DNA of 26,270 nucleotides from assembly GCF_946220915.1 (NCBI RefSeq), contig NZ_CAMIHH010000040.1, positions 1 through 26,270 of the forward strand, written 5' to 3'. The stretch comes from an uncultured Flavobacterium sp. Lineage in GTDB: Bacteria; Bacteroidota; Bacteroidia; Flavobacteriales; Flavobacteriaceae. The translations under genes were made by a program, and so were the position numbers. The notes below the pieces were generated by a model. It ran no database searches. It saw only the letters and a list, made by a program, of their open reading frames with translations, and was not told the DNA's origin. Numbering within the stretch: position 1 is the stretch's first letter; the number at the start of each line of letters is the position of its first letter. This document shows, piece by piece, positions 1 to 6,858 of this stretch.

Positions 1-219
1 ATCACAATATTGCTTCATCCTGGCAAGAGCAGCCTTTGCATATTTGGCAGAAGCCAGCTTATTACTGATCACTGTAACATCCTGATAGAAGTTCGTTAAA
101 TGGTACCAATCATCATTGGCTTCAAAAAGGTTTTTCTCAAAGGTACTACCAGTTAGTGCCAACCCATCCCAAAGGCCATTAAAAGCATCATACACCCGTA
201 TTTTTTCTGCAGTAATCAT
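1..219 (-). CDS. Unknown protein, N-terminal part only (cut by window edge)
   Basis: An open frame runs from an ATG at 219 to the window edge without a stop, giving 73 residues beginning MITAEKIRVYDAFNGLWDG. There is no signal peptide or membrane segment; the visible part is mixed polar and aromatic (WDG, DDWYHL) and looks like a soluble, mainly helical protein. I do not recognise the family. The start codon lies one base after the mnmA stop (TAA-t-ATG), so the gene is almost certainly co-transcribed and probably translationally coupled with mnmA. That placement hints at a link with tRNA modification or simply at shared expression. The C-terminus is outside the window. Confidence 0.75.
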   Translation of the reverse strand, partial: MITAEKIRVYDAFNGLWDGLALTGSTFEKNLFEANDDWYHLTNFYQDVTVISNKLASAKYAKAALARMKQYCD

Positions 220-220
220 A

Positions 221-1408
221 TTATGAAATTACCCCACTCCCAATAAGCTCCTCTCCTGTATACCACGCGGCAAACTGCCCTTCGGTAATGGCAGATTGCG
301 GCTCTTCAAACGAAATGTACATCCCGTTGTCAAACTGATGAAGGGTAGCTTTTTGCAACGGCTGGCGGTATCTTATGCGCACCATTACCTCCATGGTTTC
401 GCCGTCTTTCAGGTGCAGGTCTTCACGAACCCAGTGCACTTCGCTTTGTTGTATGAACAGCGCCTTTCGGAACAGCCCCGGGTGGTTGTGCCCCTGCCCT
501 GTGTATATGGCATTCGTAGCCACATCGGTCGCGATAATGAAAAGCGCTTCTTTGGTGCCGCCCACGTTCAGCCCTTTACGCTGCCCTATCGTATAATAAT
601 GCGCACCCTGGTGCCTGCCTACCATTTTGCCCATTTCCGGCCTGTAGCTAATGTTTTTTGCTTCGTAGGCCAACTCCTCTTTTACCGACGCGAATTGCGG
701 CTTGTCGGTACTATAGGCATCGATGTCGGCGTTCACCTCATAAATAAGGCCTTCCTTCGGTTGCAATTGCTGTTGCAAAAACTCCGGCAGGCGTACTTTG
801 CCAATGAAGCAAAGCCCTTGTGAATCCTTTTTTTCGGCAGTGACCAAATCCATTTTGGCAGCAATCTCACGTACCTGCGGCTTGGTCAGCTCCCCGATCG
901 GGAAAAGCGCCTTGCCCAATTGCTCCTGAGACAGCTGGCACAAAAAGTACGACTGGTCCTTGTTGCCATCCACACCCGCAAGCAATTGGTACACTTCTTC
1001 CCCGTCTTTTTCTATAGTCCCTTTGCGGCAATAGTGGCCGGTAGCCACATAGTCGGCACCAAGGCTAAGGGCTATCTTCATGAAAACATCGAATTTTATC
1101 TCGCGGTTGCACAGCACGTCCGGATTGGGTGTCCTGCCTTTTTCGTATTCGTTGAACATATAATCCACGATACGCTCTTTGTATTGCTCGCTCAGGTCGA
1201 CCGTCTGGAACGGTATGCCCAGCTTTTCTGCCACCAGCAATGCGTCGTTGCTGTCTTCCAGCCACGGGCATTCGTTGGAAATAGTTACCGAGTCGTCGTG
1301 CCAGTTCTTCATGAAAAGGCCAATTACTTCATATCCCTGCTCCTGCAGCAGGTATGCCGCCACACTCGAATCCACACCTCCGGAAAGCCCAACTACAACA
1401 CGTTTCAT
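221..1408 (-). CDS. mnmA: tRNA-specific 2-thiouridylase MnmA
   Basis: Cytosolic enzyme that makes 2-thiouridine at wobble position 34 of Lys, Glu and Gln tRNAs, using ATP and a relayed persulfide sulfur. The 395-residue protein has the PP-loop SGGVDSS at residues 9-15, the first catalytic Cys in NPDVLCNRE (C100) and the second in GLCFIGK (C200). GDKDQSY-like GNKDQSYFL at 148-156 and HYYTIGQRKGL further on are family hallmarks. Compared with the E. coli enzyme there is an insert of about 35 residues between the second Cys region and the HYYTIGQ motif (about residues 221-262), which I associate with Bacteroidota homologues. The start at 1408 gives the PP-loop its usual spacing. A TAnnTTTG box lies 28 bases upstream. 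It heads a tight pair with the cut-off gene at 1-219. Confidence 0.97.
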   Translation of the reverse strand: MKRVVVGLSGGVDSSVAAYLLQEQGYEVIGLFMKNWHDDSVTISNECPWLEDSNDALLVAEKLGIPFQTVDLSEQYKERIVDYMFNEYEKGRTPNPDVLCNREIKFDVFMKIALSLGADYVATGHYCRKGTIEKDGEEVYQLLAGVDGNKDQSYFLCQLSQEQLGKALFPIGELTKPQVREIAAKMDLVTAEKKDSQGLCFIGKVRLPEFLQQQLQPKEGLIYEVNADIDAYSTDKPQFASVKEELAYEAKNISYRPEMGKMVGRHQGAHYYTIGQRKGLNVGGTKEALFIIATDVATNAIYTGQGHNHPGLFRKALFIQQSEVHWVREDLHLKDGETMEVMVRIRYRQPLQKATLHQFDNGMYISFEEPQSAITEGQFAAWYTGEELIGSGVIS

Positions 1409-1436
1409 TTTAATTCCTTTCTTCTAAAATTTGGTG

Positions 1437-1444
1437 CAAAATTA
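1437..1444 (-). promoter_or_regulatory. Putative mnmA promoter, -7 box
   Basis: Read on the minus strand this is TAATTTTG, an exact match to the Bacteroidota -7 consensus TAnnTTTG, 28 bases upstream of the mnmA ATG. No clean TTG -33 element is visible at the usual spacing, so the call rests on the -7 box and position. Confidence 0.5.
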
Positions 1445-1465
1445 CGTAAAAAATAGTTCAGTCAC

Positions 1466-1491
1466 GAACCTGTCCAGCGGAAGGCAGGTTC
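1466..1491 (-). terminator. Possible terminator after the MORN-like gene
   Basis: GAACCTG (1466-1472) and CAGGTTC (1485-1491) form a 7-bp stem that can be extended by two pairs around a bulge. On the minus strand it lies 28 bases past the stop of the 1520-2248 gene, and a T-rich run follows only after about 13 bases (complement of 1448-1453). The gap to the T-run makes it a weak intrinsic terminator. Confidence 0.35.
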
Positions 1492-1519
1492 ATGGCTTTA
1501 TACAATTTGCAAATGGATA

Positions 1520-2248
1520 TTACGGCGCGGTCGGCCTTCTGCCTTCCGTTTTTACTTTTGGAGATAATGTTGCACCCCTTTTGCTCAGGTTTTGTTCTTT
1601 TACCACCTTATCGTTTTCATAGAACTTCCATTTTCCGGTTTTTTTACCATTGGTATATTGCCCCGTCATCACAATTTTTCCTTGCCCGTCCCTGTAGGTA
1701 GCCGGGCCGTGCATCTGGTCGTTCTTGTAATTGGAATCTTCAAGCAGGATGCCTTTCTCTGTATATTTTTTATAAATACCTTCCCTGAGGCCATTTACAA
1801 ATGTTGTCTCCTCATTAATATTTCCATTAGGGAAAAACACTTTGCGGATGCCTGTAAGCTTGCCCTTAATGAAACGCTCGGATGACATGATTGCCTTTCC
1901 TCCCGGATGGTAATATTTCCACTCGCCCTCGTTCAGCCTGTTCACTTCGCGCCCTTCACTGAGCTTACTGCCAGTTTCATCAAAAAATGTAGTATAGCAG
2001 GAACCATCGGCAGCAAAAACACGGGTGGCCATTATGGTTGAGGCTTTATTATCTTCAAAAAACCTGAATGTGCCTGTTTCCTTCCCATGCTCGAAAGTTC
2101 CTTCATAGCGCGGCCTTTTGCTTTCTTCATAGATGCCTTTCCAAACACCATGGCGTTTTCCGCCGGTGTCCATTTTATTTATTTCCTGGGCAAATGCCGC
2201 AAACGGAATGAGCATTGCTATTATAAAAGATAAAAAACTTTTTTTCAT
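1520..2248 (-). CDS. Secreted MORN-like / YwqK-type repeat protein
   Basis: A 242-residue exported protein. A Sec signal peptide covers residues 1-20 (MKKS start, hydrophobic core, AAFA-Q cleavage site). The rest is a run of roughly seven 20-25-residue repeats of the form G-x-(W/Y)-x-x-(Y/F)-(Y/F)-x-x-G-x-(x)-x-x-E, for example LNEGEWKYYHPGGKAI and KKTGKWKFYENDKVV. These are MORN-like repeats that databases often label YwqK family antitoxin. No toxin-like partner is adjacent, so an antitoxin role is not supported; a surface or periplasmic beta-repeat scaffold is likelier. The C-terminal ~20 residues are basic and Pro-rich without a repeat. It lies alone between yidC and mnmA on the same strand; no clear promoter box is visible. 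Confidence 0.85.
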   Translation of the reverse strand: MKKSFLSFIIAMLIPFAAFAQEINKMDTGGKRHGVWKGIYEESKRPRYEGTFEHGKETGTFRFFEDNKASTIMATRVFAADGSCYTTFFDETGSKLSEGREVNRLNEGEWKYYHPGGKAIMSSERFIKGKLTGIRKVFFPNGNINEETTFVNGLREGIYKKYTEKGILLEDSNYKNDQMHGPATYRDGQGKIVMTGQYTNGKKTGKWKFYENDKVVKEQNLSKRGATLSPKVKTEGRRPTAP

Positions 2249-2325
2249 AAAGTGGCAGATGAATTTTAATAATAACTTTTAAAGCCTGTTTTTAGTATAT
2301 CTAAAAGTAAGCCACAATTAATAAA

Positions 2326-2347
2326 GACATCCGCCGAAGCGGATGTC
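2326..2347 (-). terminator. yidC terminator with UUCG tetraloop
   Basis: GACATCCGC and GCGGATGTC form a perfect 9-bp stem. On the minus strand the loop is UUCG closed by C-G, the exceptionally stable cUUCGg tetraloop, and it is followed by TTTATTAATT. It sits 6 bases past the yidC stop, so it most likely ends the pyrG-yidC transcript. Confidence 0.75.
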
Positions 2348-2353
2348 CCATGA

Positions 2354-4246
2354 TTATTTTTTGCCTCTTGCTTTTTGCTGCTCCTGGGCCTGCTCCATCA
2401 TGTCCTGCATTTTCTTCTGGAATTTGCTTTGCGTTTTCGGCTTGGCTTTGTTAGCCTGTATCAGCGCATGCATTTTGTCTTCGGTTACAATGTATTTCTT
2501 TATTACGACCATTATGCCTATCGTAATAAGGTTGGAGATGAAGTAGTACAAACTCAGGCCTGACGCGTAGTTATTGAAGAATATCAGCATCATGACCGGC
2601 GAAATATAGATCATTATTTTCATGATCTTGCTCATGTCGGGCATGCCCTCCTGTGGCGGTGCTGACATGCTTTGGTCGCCTGTGGTCATTTTCATGTAGA
2701 AAAATATCGCTACCGATGCCAGTATGGGGAACAGGCTCACGTGGTTTCCATAAAATGGAATGTAAAACGGCAGGTGCAGTACGGAATCATACGATGATAG
2801 GTCGGTAGCCCAAAGGAAGCTTTGTTGCCTAAGGTCGAAGAACGATGGAAAGAACTGGAACAATGCGTAAAATACCGGTATCTGCATCAGTGCCGGAAGG
2901 CATCCTGCCATAGGGTTTACCCCTGCACTGTTGTACAGCTTCATGGTTTCCTGCTGCCTCTTCATCGGGTCTTTTTTGAACTTCTCGTTGATTTCCTGGA
3001 TCTCCGGGCGAAGCACCTTCATTTTGGCCTGTGACTTGTATGACTTGTATGTTACAGGCGACATTATAAGCCTGATTAATATCGTAAAGATAATGATGCC
3101 AATGCCATAAGGCAGGAATTTACTAAGGAAAGTGAATACCGGGATGAAGATAAAACGGTTGATCCACCCGAAAATACCCCAGCCCAGGGGCATTACCTCG
3201 TCGAGGTTCTTATCATAGCCGTTCAGTATCTTGTAATCGGCAGGGCCATAATACCAGTTCATGTTATAGCTTACCTCACCCCCTTTAAATTCAAGCGGCA
3301 TTCTGGCCGTAAACTTTTTGGTAAATATGGTATCGGTCTTGTCGTCGTTAACAAGGTTTTCCGATGTAAGGTCGGCTGTTTTAAATGGTGTATCCGTTAG
3401 TAGTATCGAAGTAAAAAAGTGCTGTTTGAAGGCAATGTATGTTACTTCTTCCGCTTTTTCAGTTTCGTTCTTACCCTGTCCGAGATAATTGTCCTTACCA
3501 TCCTCATATTCGTACACGAGCTCAGTATACCTGTTTTCATACGACACGCTCTTTTCGTTCCTGAAAGCTTTCAGCTGCCACTCCAGGTCGACTGGCTTCG
3601 ACGTATCGAGTACTTGCGCCAATCCCTGCGAACGGATCGAGAAATCCATCATGAAGTCGTTAGGCTTCAGTACATAGCGATATTCCAGGAACTGGTTAGC
3701 GCCTGCTTTCAGCCTCATGGTTAGCACAGTATTAGCGCCTTCTCTGGTTACTGCGGGCTCAAAGTATAAATCCCTGGTGTTCAGTATTCGATTGTCTTGT
3801 GTCTTAAACTGAAGGTTAAGGTTGGCATTGTTCTGCTTAATAAGCTCAACACGCCTGTTGGAGCCTTTTTCAAACTGCTCGTAATTAAGGTTGGCATCTT
3901 TAATATACCCTCCCTTGTTGGATATATGCAGGGTAAGCAGCTCATTTTTAATTTCGGTAACATTTTCCTTAGCCGATGGCAATGATGCACTGTATGCAAA
4001 AGCGCCCAGCGAGCTCCTTAATGCAGCAGCTTTTAAAGAATCTTTAGAAATGGAATCCTGCGGCACGGCAGCAGTCTTTTGTTCAGGTATCTGCTTTTGC
4101 TTCGCCTTTTCAATTTGCTCTTTCTTTGCTTTTTCCTGAAGTTCTTCCTGGCGGTTGGCCGACTGGTTGTAAATCATCCATAATAGCAACAGGGCTATCA
4201 GCCCAAAACCAAGAAGCGTTTTTAAATCTAACCTTTTTTCTTCCAT
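2354..4246 (-). CDS. yidC: Membrane protein insertase YidC
   Basis: Inner-membrane insertase/chaperone for SecYEG-dependent and independent membrane proteins. The 630-residue length is normal for Bacteroidota. A first membrane anchor lies at residues 11-25 (LLGFGLIALLLLWMI); a charged Lys/Glu-rich stretch and the periplasmic beta-domain follow to about residue 360. The conserved C-terminal core begins near FIFIPVFTFLSKFLPYG, with the conserved AGVNPMAGCLPALMQIP motif and later hydrophobic segments (FPILASVAIFFYM, IYISPVMMLIFFN, ISNLITIGIMVVI). The tail is strongly basic (KAKPKTQSKFQKK), suited to ribosome contact. It follows pyrG by 55 bases on the same strand with no convincing promoter or terminator between, so the two are probably co-transcribed. 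Confidence 0.97.
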   Translation of the reverse strand: MEEKRLDLKTLLGFGLIALLLLWMIYNQSANRQEELQEKAKKEQIEKAKQKQIPEQKTAAVPQDSISKDSLKAAALRSSLGAFAYSASLPSAKENVTEIKNELLTLHISNKGGYIKDANLNYEQFEKGSNRRVELIKQNNANLNLQFKTQDNRILNTRDLYFEPAVTREGANTVLTMRLKAGANQFLEYRYVLKPNDFMMDFSIRSQGLAQVLDTSKPVDLEWQLKAFRNEKSVSYENRYTELVYEYEDGKDNYLGQGKNETEKAEEVTYIAFKQHFFTSILLTDTPFKTADLTSENLVNDDKTDTIFTKKFTARMPLEFKGGEVSYNMNWYYGPADYKILNGYDKNLDEVMPLGWGIFGWINRFIFIPVFTFLSKFLPYGIGIIIFTILIRLIMSPVTYKSYKSQAKMKVLRPEIQEINEKFKKDPMKRQQETMKLYNSAGVNPMAGCLPALMQIPVFYALFQFFPSFFDLRQQSFLWATDLSSYDSVLHLPFYIPFYGNHVSLFPILASVAIFFYMKMTTGDQSMSAPPQEGMPDMSKIMKIMIYISPVMMLIFFNNYASGLSLYYFISNLITIGIMVVIKKYIVTEDKMHALIQANKAKPKTQSKFQKKMQDMMEQAQEQQKARGKK

Positions 4247-4301
4247 TTACTTAAAATTAATTCACTTATACCCTGCTTAAAGGGTTATGCCATTAGCATT
4301 A

Positions 4302-5915
4302 TTATTCACTTTTTTTAGCCACGGCCGCTTTCACAAAATTTACAAATAGCGGGTGCGGGTTGGCCACGGTACTCTTATATTCCGGGTGGTATTGCACACC
4401 GATGAAAAACGGATGGGTGTCGATCTCGATAACTTCAACAAGCCCGGTATCAGGATTGATGCCTGATGCCTTAAGCCCGGCATCTTCCATCTCATTCAGG
4501 TAGGCGCTGTTAAACTCGTAGCGGTGGCGGTGGCGCTCCCCTATTTGCGATTTACCGTATATGCCATGGGCAAGCGTATCTTCTTTAATATCACATTTCC
4601 AGGAGCCCAGGCGCATTGTCCCGCCTTTATCAGTAATGTTTTTCTGCTCCTCCATGATGTTGATCACCGGGTGCGTGGTATGTTCGTTCATTTCCGTAGA
4701 ATTGGCATCACTCCATCCCAGTACATTTCTTGCATATTCTATCACGGCCATTTGCATGCCGAGGCATATCCCAAAGAATGGTATGTTATTTTCCCTCGCA
4801 TAGCGCACAGTCTCTATTTTTCCCTCAATTCCCCTGCCGCCAAATCCCGGGGCTACAAGTATTCCGTCCAATCCGGCAAGCTTTTCGGCAGCATTTTCCC
4901 TGTCGATATATTCCGAATGAATGCTTATTACATTAACTTTGGTTTCGTTGGCCGATCCTGCATGGATAAAGGCTTCCAGTATTGACTTGTACGAATCCTG
5001 CAATTCCACATATTTGCCCACAAGGCCAATGCTTACCGTATGCTTCGGGTTTTTGAGCCTGAACAGGAACTCGTTCCAATGCTGCAGGTCTGGTGTGTTT
5101 TTCTCCTCAAGGTCGAGTTTCTTTAGGGCAACCCTGTCAAGGCCTTCCTCAAGCATCAGGTTTGGCACATCGTATATTGTTGATGCATCGATCGACTGGA
5201 TAACCGCTTCTCGTTTTACATTACAAAACAAAGCCAGCTTTTGCTTCAGGTCAGACGACAGCTCGTGCTCTGTACGGCATACAAGGATATCAGCTTTGAT
5301 GCCACTCTCCATCAATGTTTTAACCGAGTGTTGTGTAGGCTTCGTCTTCAATTCGCCTGCAGCCGCAAGGTAGGGCACCAGGGTAAGGTGAATCACTATG
5401 GCATTGCTTTCGCCAAGGTCCCAGATCAGCTGGCGTACCGATTCAATATAAGGAAGCGATTCGATGTCACCCACTGTTCCGCCAATCTCGGTAATTATAA
5501 TATCATAATCGCCGGTATTGCCCAGCAGTTGCATGCGTTCCTTGATCTCATTCGTAATGTGCGGCACTACCTGGACGGTTTTGCCTAAAAACTCTCCCCT
5601 GCGCTCTTTTTCGATTACCGAAAGGTACACCCTTCCTGTTGTAACGTTATTTGCCTGTGATGTAGGCACATTAAGGAAACGCTCATAGTGGCCCAGGTCG
5701 AGGTCGGTTTCGGCGCCATCATCGGTTACGTAACATTCGCCATGCTCATACGGGTTCAGTGTGCCGGGGTCAACGTTTATATAAGGGTCAAATTTCTGTA
5801 TCGTAGCCCTGTAGCCCCGTGCCTGCAATAGTTTTGCCAGGGATGCGGCAATGATACCCTTCCCGAGGGAAGAGCTCACGCCCCCTGTAACAAAAATATA
5901 CTTTGTCTGCTTCAT
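4302..5915 (-). CDS. pyrG: CTP synthase
   Basis: Cytosolic, ATP- and glutamine-dependent amination of UTP to CTP, the last step of de novo pyrimidine nucleotide synthesis. I place the start at 5915 (MKQTKYIFVTGGVSSSLGKG), giving 537 residues, the usual length; a longer in-frame start at 5981 adds 22 Asn/Gln-rich residues absent from the family and would cover the promoter. The synthetase domain carries the P-loop GGVSSSLGKG (11-20) and TEIGGTVGDIES (142-153). The class I glutaminase domain has GICLGMQ with nucleophile C384, and H510/E512 in QYHPEYKS. The leader just before the ATG is low-complexity CAA-rich and contains AACACAA (5932-5938, minus strand), shared with the other pyrimidine genes here. 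Confidence 0.97.
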   Translation of the reverse strand: MKQTKYIFVTGGVSSSLGKGIIAASLAKLLQARGYRATIQKFDPYINVDPGTLNPYEHGECYVTDDGAETDLDLGHYERFLNVPTSQANNVTTGRVYLSVIEKERRGEFLGKTVQVVPHITNEIKERMQLLGNTGDYDIIITEIGGTVGDIESLPYIESVRQLIWDLGESNAIVIHLTLVPYLAAAGELKTKPTQHSVKTLMESGIKADILVCRTEHELSSDLKQKLALFCNVKREAVIQSIDASTIYDVPNLMLEEGLDRVALKKLDLEEKNTPDLQHWNEFLFRLKNPKHTVSIGLVGKYVELQDSYKSILEAFIHAGSANETKVNVISIHSEYIDRENAAEKLAGLDGILVAPGFGGRGIEGKIETVRYARENNIPFFGICLGMQMAVIEYARNVLGWSDANSTEMNEHTTHPVINIMEEQKNITDKGGTMRLGSWKCDIKEDTLAHGIYGKSQIGERHRHRYEFNSAYLNEMEDAGLKASGINPDTGLVEVIEIDTHPFFIGVQYHPEYKSTVANPHPLFVNFVKAAVAKKSE

Positions 5916-5970
5916 TGTCGAGTTGTTGTTGTTGTGTTGTAGTTGCTGTTTCGTAAGTCCAAAAACGTGG

Positions 5971-5978
5971 CAAAAGTA
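5971..5978 (-). promoter_or_regulatory. Putative pyrG promoter, -7 box
   Basis: TACTTTTG on the minus strand is an exact TAnnTTTG match, 55 bases before the chosen pyrG start and just downstream of the 8-nt-step array. A TTG at normal -33 spacing is not clear. The transcript would start near 5964, leaving a leader of about 50 bases that includes the CAA-rich stretch. Confidence 0.5.
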
Positions 5979-5993
5979 CAAAAATTAATTCAT

Positions 5994-6215
5994 CAACGTA
6001 GCAATTATTCAATGGAACAATTAGCTGATCTGACAGTGAAAATTAATCAATGCAGCAATTTTTTAATGTACCAATGCCTGAGTGAAGCTCAATTGATACA
6101 TTGCTACATTAAAAAATTGATAGTAATAATTGTACCAATGATTTAATGTACCGAATATTTGCAGAACGTTTCCGTGGCTGCCAATTGATACATTAACCAT
6201 TGGTACATTGGTAAA
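5994..6215. repeat. Array A: 8-nt-step palindromic repeat region
   Basis: This fills most of the 300 bases between DUF3820 and pyrG. Words such as CAATGTAC, CAATGGAA and TAATGTAC recur on a step of about 8 bases, then the complementary forms (GTACATTG, ATACATTG) take over. The clearest fold pairs 6056-6076 with 6099-6119: 21-base arms with one mismatch around a 22-base interior. More copies lie at 6131-6156 and 6182-6212. The array reaches the DUF3820 stop codon. No ORF is supported inside it. Confidence 0.75.
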
Positions 6216-6452
6216 TTATTTAGGAAATTGTGCCTTTATATTACGCACGATATTTTCGAGCCCGTTCAGCTTAAGCTCATATACCATGTGCAGTTGCTGG
6301 CCGAGAAGCCCCGGCGGAAATCCTTTGTTATGGTACCATACCACATAATATTCGGGCAGCTCAATAAGGTGCGTGCCTTTGTATTTACCAAAAGGCATTT
6401 TGGCATGGGCGAGCTTGATGAGGAATTCTTTTTGTTGATTGGGATGTTCCAA
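6216..6452 (-). CDS. DUF3820 family protein (TTG start)
   Basis: A 78-residue soluble protein of the DUF3820 family, whose core is visible as MPFGKYKGTHLIELPEYYVV (19-38) followed by VWYHNKGFPPG and a helical YELKLNGLENIVR. The family includes putative quorum-regulated factors, but biochemical function is unknown to me. The frame opens directly after the in-frame OsmC stop (TAA-TTG), so the start is TTG at 6452; the only internal ATG, at residue 19, would remove the conserved helix EFLIKLAHAK. Translation is therefore probably coupled to OsmC. The order LysM protein, OsmC, DUF3820 on one strand suggests a three-gene operon. Confidence 0.85.
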   Translation of the reverse strand: MEHPNQQKEFLIKLAHAKMPFGKYKGTHLIELPEYYVVWYHNKGFPPGLLGQQLHMVYELKLNGLENIVRNIKAQFPK

Positions 6453-6857
6453 TTATTCAGGCCAATTAAAAACCACGTCCTTCTCAATATCCGGATGAAG
6501 GCTTAAATAAACAGGGCATGTCATCGCCACACGTTCCATGATGGTACGCGTTTTCTCATCGGCCCTGAGCGTCATATTGATCATGATGCCTATTTTGGCA
6601 ATCTTCCTCGGCTCGGCCTGCATGATCTTGGTTACTTCTACAGTTGAGCCTTTCATATCCAGTTCCAGGTCCATTGCCTTGATGCCCATGATGCTGATCA
6701 TACAGCTTCCCAATGCGTTGGCAACAGTATCGGTTGGCGAGAAAGCCTCCCCTTTCCCCCTGTTATCCTTTGGTGCGTCGGATAGTATTTCGGTGCCCGA
6801 CTGGATATGTATTGAGGAAGTCCTAAGGTCCCCAAGGTACGTTATTTTAGATGTCAT
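6453..6857 (-). CDS. OsmC family peroxidase-like protein
   Basis: A 134-residue cytosolic OsmC/Ohr-fold protein; family members reduce organic or inorganic hydroperoxides with a pair of thiols. Two cysteines sit where the redox pair is expected: C52 in NALGSCMISIMG and C114 in VAMTCPVYLSL. The motif FSPTDTVANALGSC is characteristic of the YhfA-like OsmC branch, as is the C-terminal half built around the long helix. Its start (6857) is separated by one base from the stop of the upstream LysM gene (TAAaATG), and its own stop abuts the DUF3820 TTG start, so it is the middle gene of a tight operon. The usual thiol supply and substrate are not readable from sequence. Confidence 0.93.
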   Translation of the reverse strand: MTSKITYLGDLRTSSIHIQSGTEILSDAPKDNRGKGEAFSPTDTVANALGSCMISIMGIKAMDLELDMKGSTVEVTKIMQAEPRKIAKIGIMINMTLRADEKTRTIMERVAMTCPVYLSLHPDIEKDVVFNWPE

Positions 6858-6858
6858 T

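Noticed and set aside
920..1456. 178-residue plus-strand ORF across mnmA
   Set aside because: It is antisense to a gene with all MnmA catalytic motifs; the translation has no recognisable domain and reads as a shadow of codon bias.
1520..2248. Toxin-antitoxin system suggested by the YwqK label
   Set aside because: The protein is exported and no small toxin-like ORF is adjacent.
4270..4285. Hairpin ACCCT/AGGGT between pyrG and yidC
   Set aside because: Only five pairs and no adjacent T-run; too weak to call a terminator, so pyrG-yidC is kept as one probable transcript.
4524..4985. 153-residue plus-strand ORF across pyrG
   Set aside because: Antisense shadow of the CTP synthase glutaminase domain.
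5916..5981. Extended pyrG start adding 22 residues
   Set aside because: The extension is Asn/Gln-rich, absent from the family, and would include the likely -7 box TACTTTTG.
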